Of a stretch of 64,000 nt of DNA, positions 62,318 through 64,000 are shown piece by piece. Made by a program: the position numbers and the translations under genes. Below the pieces are notes generated by a model. The model saw nothing but the letters and a program-made list of their open reading frames with translations. It was not told where the DNA came from and did not search any database. The first letter of the stretch is position 1. Every line of letters begins with the position of its first letter. The DNA comes from Aquimarina macrocephali JAMB N27 (lineage in GTDB: Bacteria > Bacteroidota > Bacteroidia > Flavobacteriales > Flavobacteriaceae): assembly GCF_000520995.1 (NCBI RefSeq), contig NZ_JACA01000001.1:594290-658289 (forward strand). Reading direction: 5' to 3'.

Positions 62318-64000
62318 ATGGCCAGAAAATTACTATTAATAATCATTTGTATATCCTTTAACCTTCTTAGAGGACAGGATGAAAGCACGACTACTTATGG
62401 CATTCTTCCAACCGATATTCCTACTCATAACCTAGTAAAATATAACCGTTTTTATTTTAATCCTACTTTCTCTTTAGTTCGCGAAAACAAAAAATCTATT
62501 AATGTTTACAATAAAACACAATGGGCTTCATTTAATGATAACCCCCAGACATATCTAATTAACTATACATCAAATTTTGATGAAAAAATAGGTGTTTCTA
62601 TTGGTTTGCATCAACAAAATGAAGGTATTTACAGGTATTTTGGTGGTATAGCCAACTTTGCATATAATATCGAATTAAATAGAGATATGAACTTCACTTT
62701 TGGTTTAAATCTCGGTTTTTCGCAAAGCGGAATTAAATCTAATATTGATTCGGCGACAAGTATTGTTTTAAATAATGGAGTAGAAGTAAGTGATCCTGTT
62801 ATTCTTAACTATGAAAACAGCTCTGTTTTTCAATTAACTCCTGGTGTTAACTTTAATTATGCAGAATTTGATGTTGGAGTTTCTGTATCAAATCTTGTTG
62901 CTTATAATATAACAGGTAGTGAACTATTGACAGACAATATGGCTTTTACGGGTCATGTTATGTATACCACCAGTTTAGAAAGAAGATCGGATAAGCTAAT
63001 ACGAGGAATGGTATATGCCAATATGTTACCCGATTCGGGTGCAGATTCAAATCTTAGATATGGAGGTAATGTTATTGTTGAGTTACCAGCACTAGGTTGG
63101 GCTCAAGCGGGATATAATAGTTTCTATGGAGCCTCATTAGGTATTGGTGGTAATATCACATCGAATATTTCGGTTGGATACACCTACGAAACCGGGTTTG
63201 GAGATACCAGTAATTTTGGAGCAACTCATGAGGTAGGTTTAGCATATAATTTTGAAAAAGAAAGATCAAGAAGAAGAAGAGGTAGTAGAACAAAATCAAG
63301 TACTCAAAAGGCCTATGAAGAACGAGATTCTGAGATTAGAAGACTTAAGAAAGAAATTCTTGAACAGAATAAGTTAATAAGAGAATTACAAGAGGAACAA
63401 GGAGATTCTCGAAGTCAGGACCAAAAAGCCATGAGTGAGCTTGAAAAATCAATAGCAGAAGCTAGAGAAAAAGAAGCTAAGGCTGCCAGAGAATTAGAAT
63501 TACAACGTGCAGAAGAAGTAAAACTACTTAACAAAAAAGCAGAAGAAGAACGTCTAGCTGCTCAGAGACGTATTGAACGTGAGACAGCAGAACAAAACGC
63601 AGAGGAAGAACGTCTAGCTGCTCAGAGACGTATTGAACGTGAGACAGCAGAACAAAACGCAGAAGAAGAACGTCTAGCTGCTCAAAGACAGATAGAACGT
63701 GAGACAGCAGAGCAAAAAGCAGAAGAAGAAAGAATAGCCACCGAAGAAGCGGCACGTGAAGCAGAAGCAGCAGAAGAAGAACGTCTAGCTACCCAAAAAG
63801 AGTTGGAACGTGAGGTTGCAGAGCAAAAAGCAGAAGAAGAACGTCTGGCTGCCCAAAAACAATTAGAACGAGAAGTTACAGAGCAAAAAGTAGAAGAAGA
63901 ACGTCTAGCTGCTCAAAAACAATTAGAACGTGAAGTTACAGAACAAAAGATAGCAGATGAAGCGGCGGCAGCAGCTCGTTTAGCAGAAGAGAAGAGACTG
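62318..64000 (+). CDS. PorP/SprF family protein with long coiled-coil tail (runs off the window)
   Basis: The frame starts at the ATG 62318, 4 bases after the CHU_C gene, and stays open for 561 codons to the window end, so the gene is 3'-partial. The first ~310 residues are a PorP/SprF outer-membrane beta-barrel (leader ISFNLLRGQ; YNRFYFNPTFSLVREN; GVSIGLHQQNEGIYRYFGG; ATHEVGLAYNF). After a basic RSRRRRGSR turn comes a coiled coil of more than 240 residues built from 20-residue units of EERLAAQRRIERETAEQ type. Typical PorP/SprF proteins end near residue 310. The tail suggests a periplasmic spacer to a further domain, perhaps OmpA-like, beyond the window. Confidence 0.85.
   Translation, partial: MARKLLLIIICISFNLLRGQDESTTTYGILPTDIPTHNLVKYNRFYFNPTFSLVRENKKSINVYNKTQWASFNDNPQTYLINYTSNFDEKIGVSIGLHQQNEGIYRYFGGIANFAYNIELNRDMNFTFGLNLGFSQSGIKSNIDSATSIVLNNGVEVSDPVILNYENSSVFQLTPGVNFNYAEFDVGVSVSNLVAYNITGSELLTDNMAFTGHVMYTTSLERRSDKLIRGMVYANMLPDSGADSNLRYGGNVIVELPALGWAQAGYNSFYGASLGIGGNITSNISVGYTYETGFGDTSNFGATHEVGLAYNFEKERSRRRRGSRTKSSTQKAYEERDSEIRRLKKEILEQNKLIRELQEEQGDSRSQDQKAMSELEKSIAEAREKEAKAARELELQRAEEVKLLNKKAEEERLAAQRRIERETAEQNAEEERLAAQRRIERETAEQNAEEERLAAQRQIERETAEQKAEEERIATEEAAREAEAAEEERLATQKELEREVAEQKAEEERLAAQKQLEREVTEQKVEEERLAAQKQLEREVTEQKIADEAAAAARLAEEKRL
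63541..63960 (+). repeat. 60-bp tandem repeats coding for the coiled coil
   Basis: Units of exactly 60 bases (20 codons) start at 63541, 63601 and 63661. The first two differ at a single base (position 63604). Later units at about 63781, 63841 and 63901 are the same period but diverged, with a 60-base spacer unit between the two groups. The unit length keeps the frame, so copy-number change would only lengthen or shorten the coil. Confidence 0.85.

Noticed and set aside
63753..63758. CACGTG hexamer
   Set aside because: Considered as a parS site, but flanks (GCGG / AAGC) do not match; it is in a coding repeat.
63541..63960. 60-base tandem repeats, considered as a CRISPR array
   Set aside because: Direct head-to-tail coding repeats without unique spacers.

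Overview
The window looks like chromosomal DNA from a marine-type member of the Flavobacteriaceae (Bacteroidota). It is AT-rich. It carries type IX secretion (T9SS) substrates with type A and type B C-terminal sorting domains, a PorP/SprF partner, many short lipoproteins with a Cys after a hydrophobic leader, a TonB receptor paired with a DUF5689 lipoprotein, a DUF4175 protein, and promoters with the Bacteroidota TAnnTTTG -7 element. I cannot name the genus from sequence alone. No insertion sequence, phage, CRISPR array or rRNA was seen.

Left part (about 0-36 kb) is mostly envelope and secreted functions: hflX; three endonuclease/exonuclease/phosphatase (EEP) family nucleases (a compact one, a 1536-residue T9SS-exported one, and one divergent from a TonB receptor/lipoprotein operon); a tandem pair of HEIGH metallopeptidase lipoproteins; an unusual LysR-type DNA-binding domain fused to a SAM methyltransferase, with a perfect MetR-type operator upstream; a 23-repeat LRR protein; an MscS channel; a CPA antiporter / universal stress protein / SulP transporter group; a run of hydrolases (MBL, S8, M1, S41) around rnpA; then elaA, a CDF transporter and rpiB.

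The intergenic region at about 36.2-36.8 kb is a good candidate for the chromosome origin. It has a perfect and a one-mismatch DnaA box and very AT-rich DNA. Sampled non-coding DNA has C>G to its left and G>C to its right. A cluster of four near-perfect parS sites (plus one partial) lies 11-19 kb to the right, one of them inside the end of ybeY. rnr, rnpA and mnmG (gidA) lie nearby.

Right part (37-64 kb) is mostly plus-strand housekeeping: rnr, tRNA-Cys, folB, glnS, an SPFH protein, gltX, an AlkB-like hydroxylase, DUF4175-ybeY-mnmG and followers, and an OmpH-like lipoprotein. It ends in T9SS cargo: a surface gene split by one in-frame amber codon, a CHU_C-type cargo, and a PorP/SprF protein with an unusual long coiled-coil tail that runs off the window.

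The most notable items are the LysR-methyltransferase fusion with its MetR-type box, the oriC/parS architecture, the amber-split gene, the PorP/SprF coiled-coil fusion with 60-bp repeats, and the repeated perfect palindromes starting AAAGAC that close transcription units.
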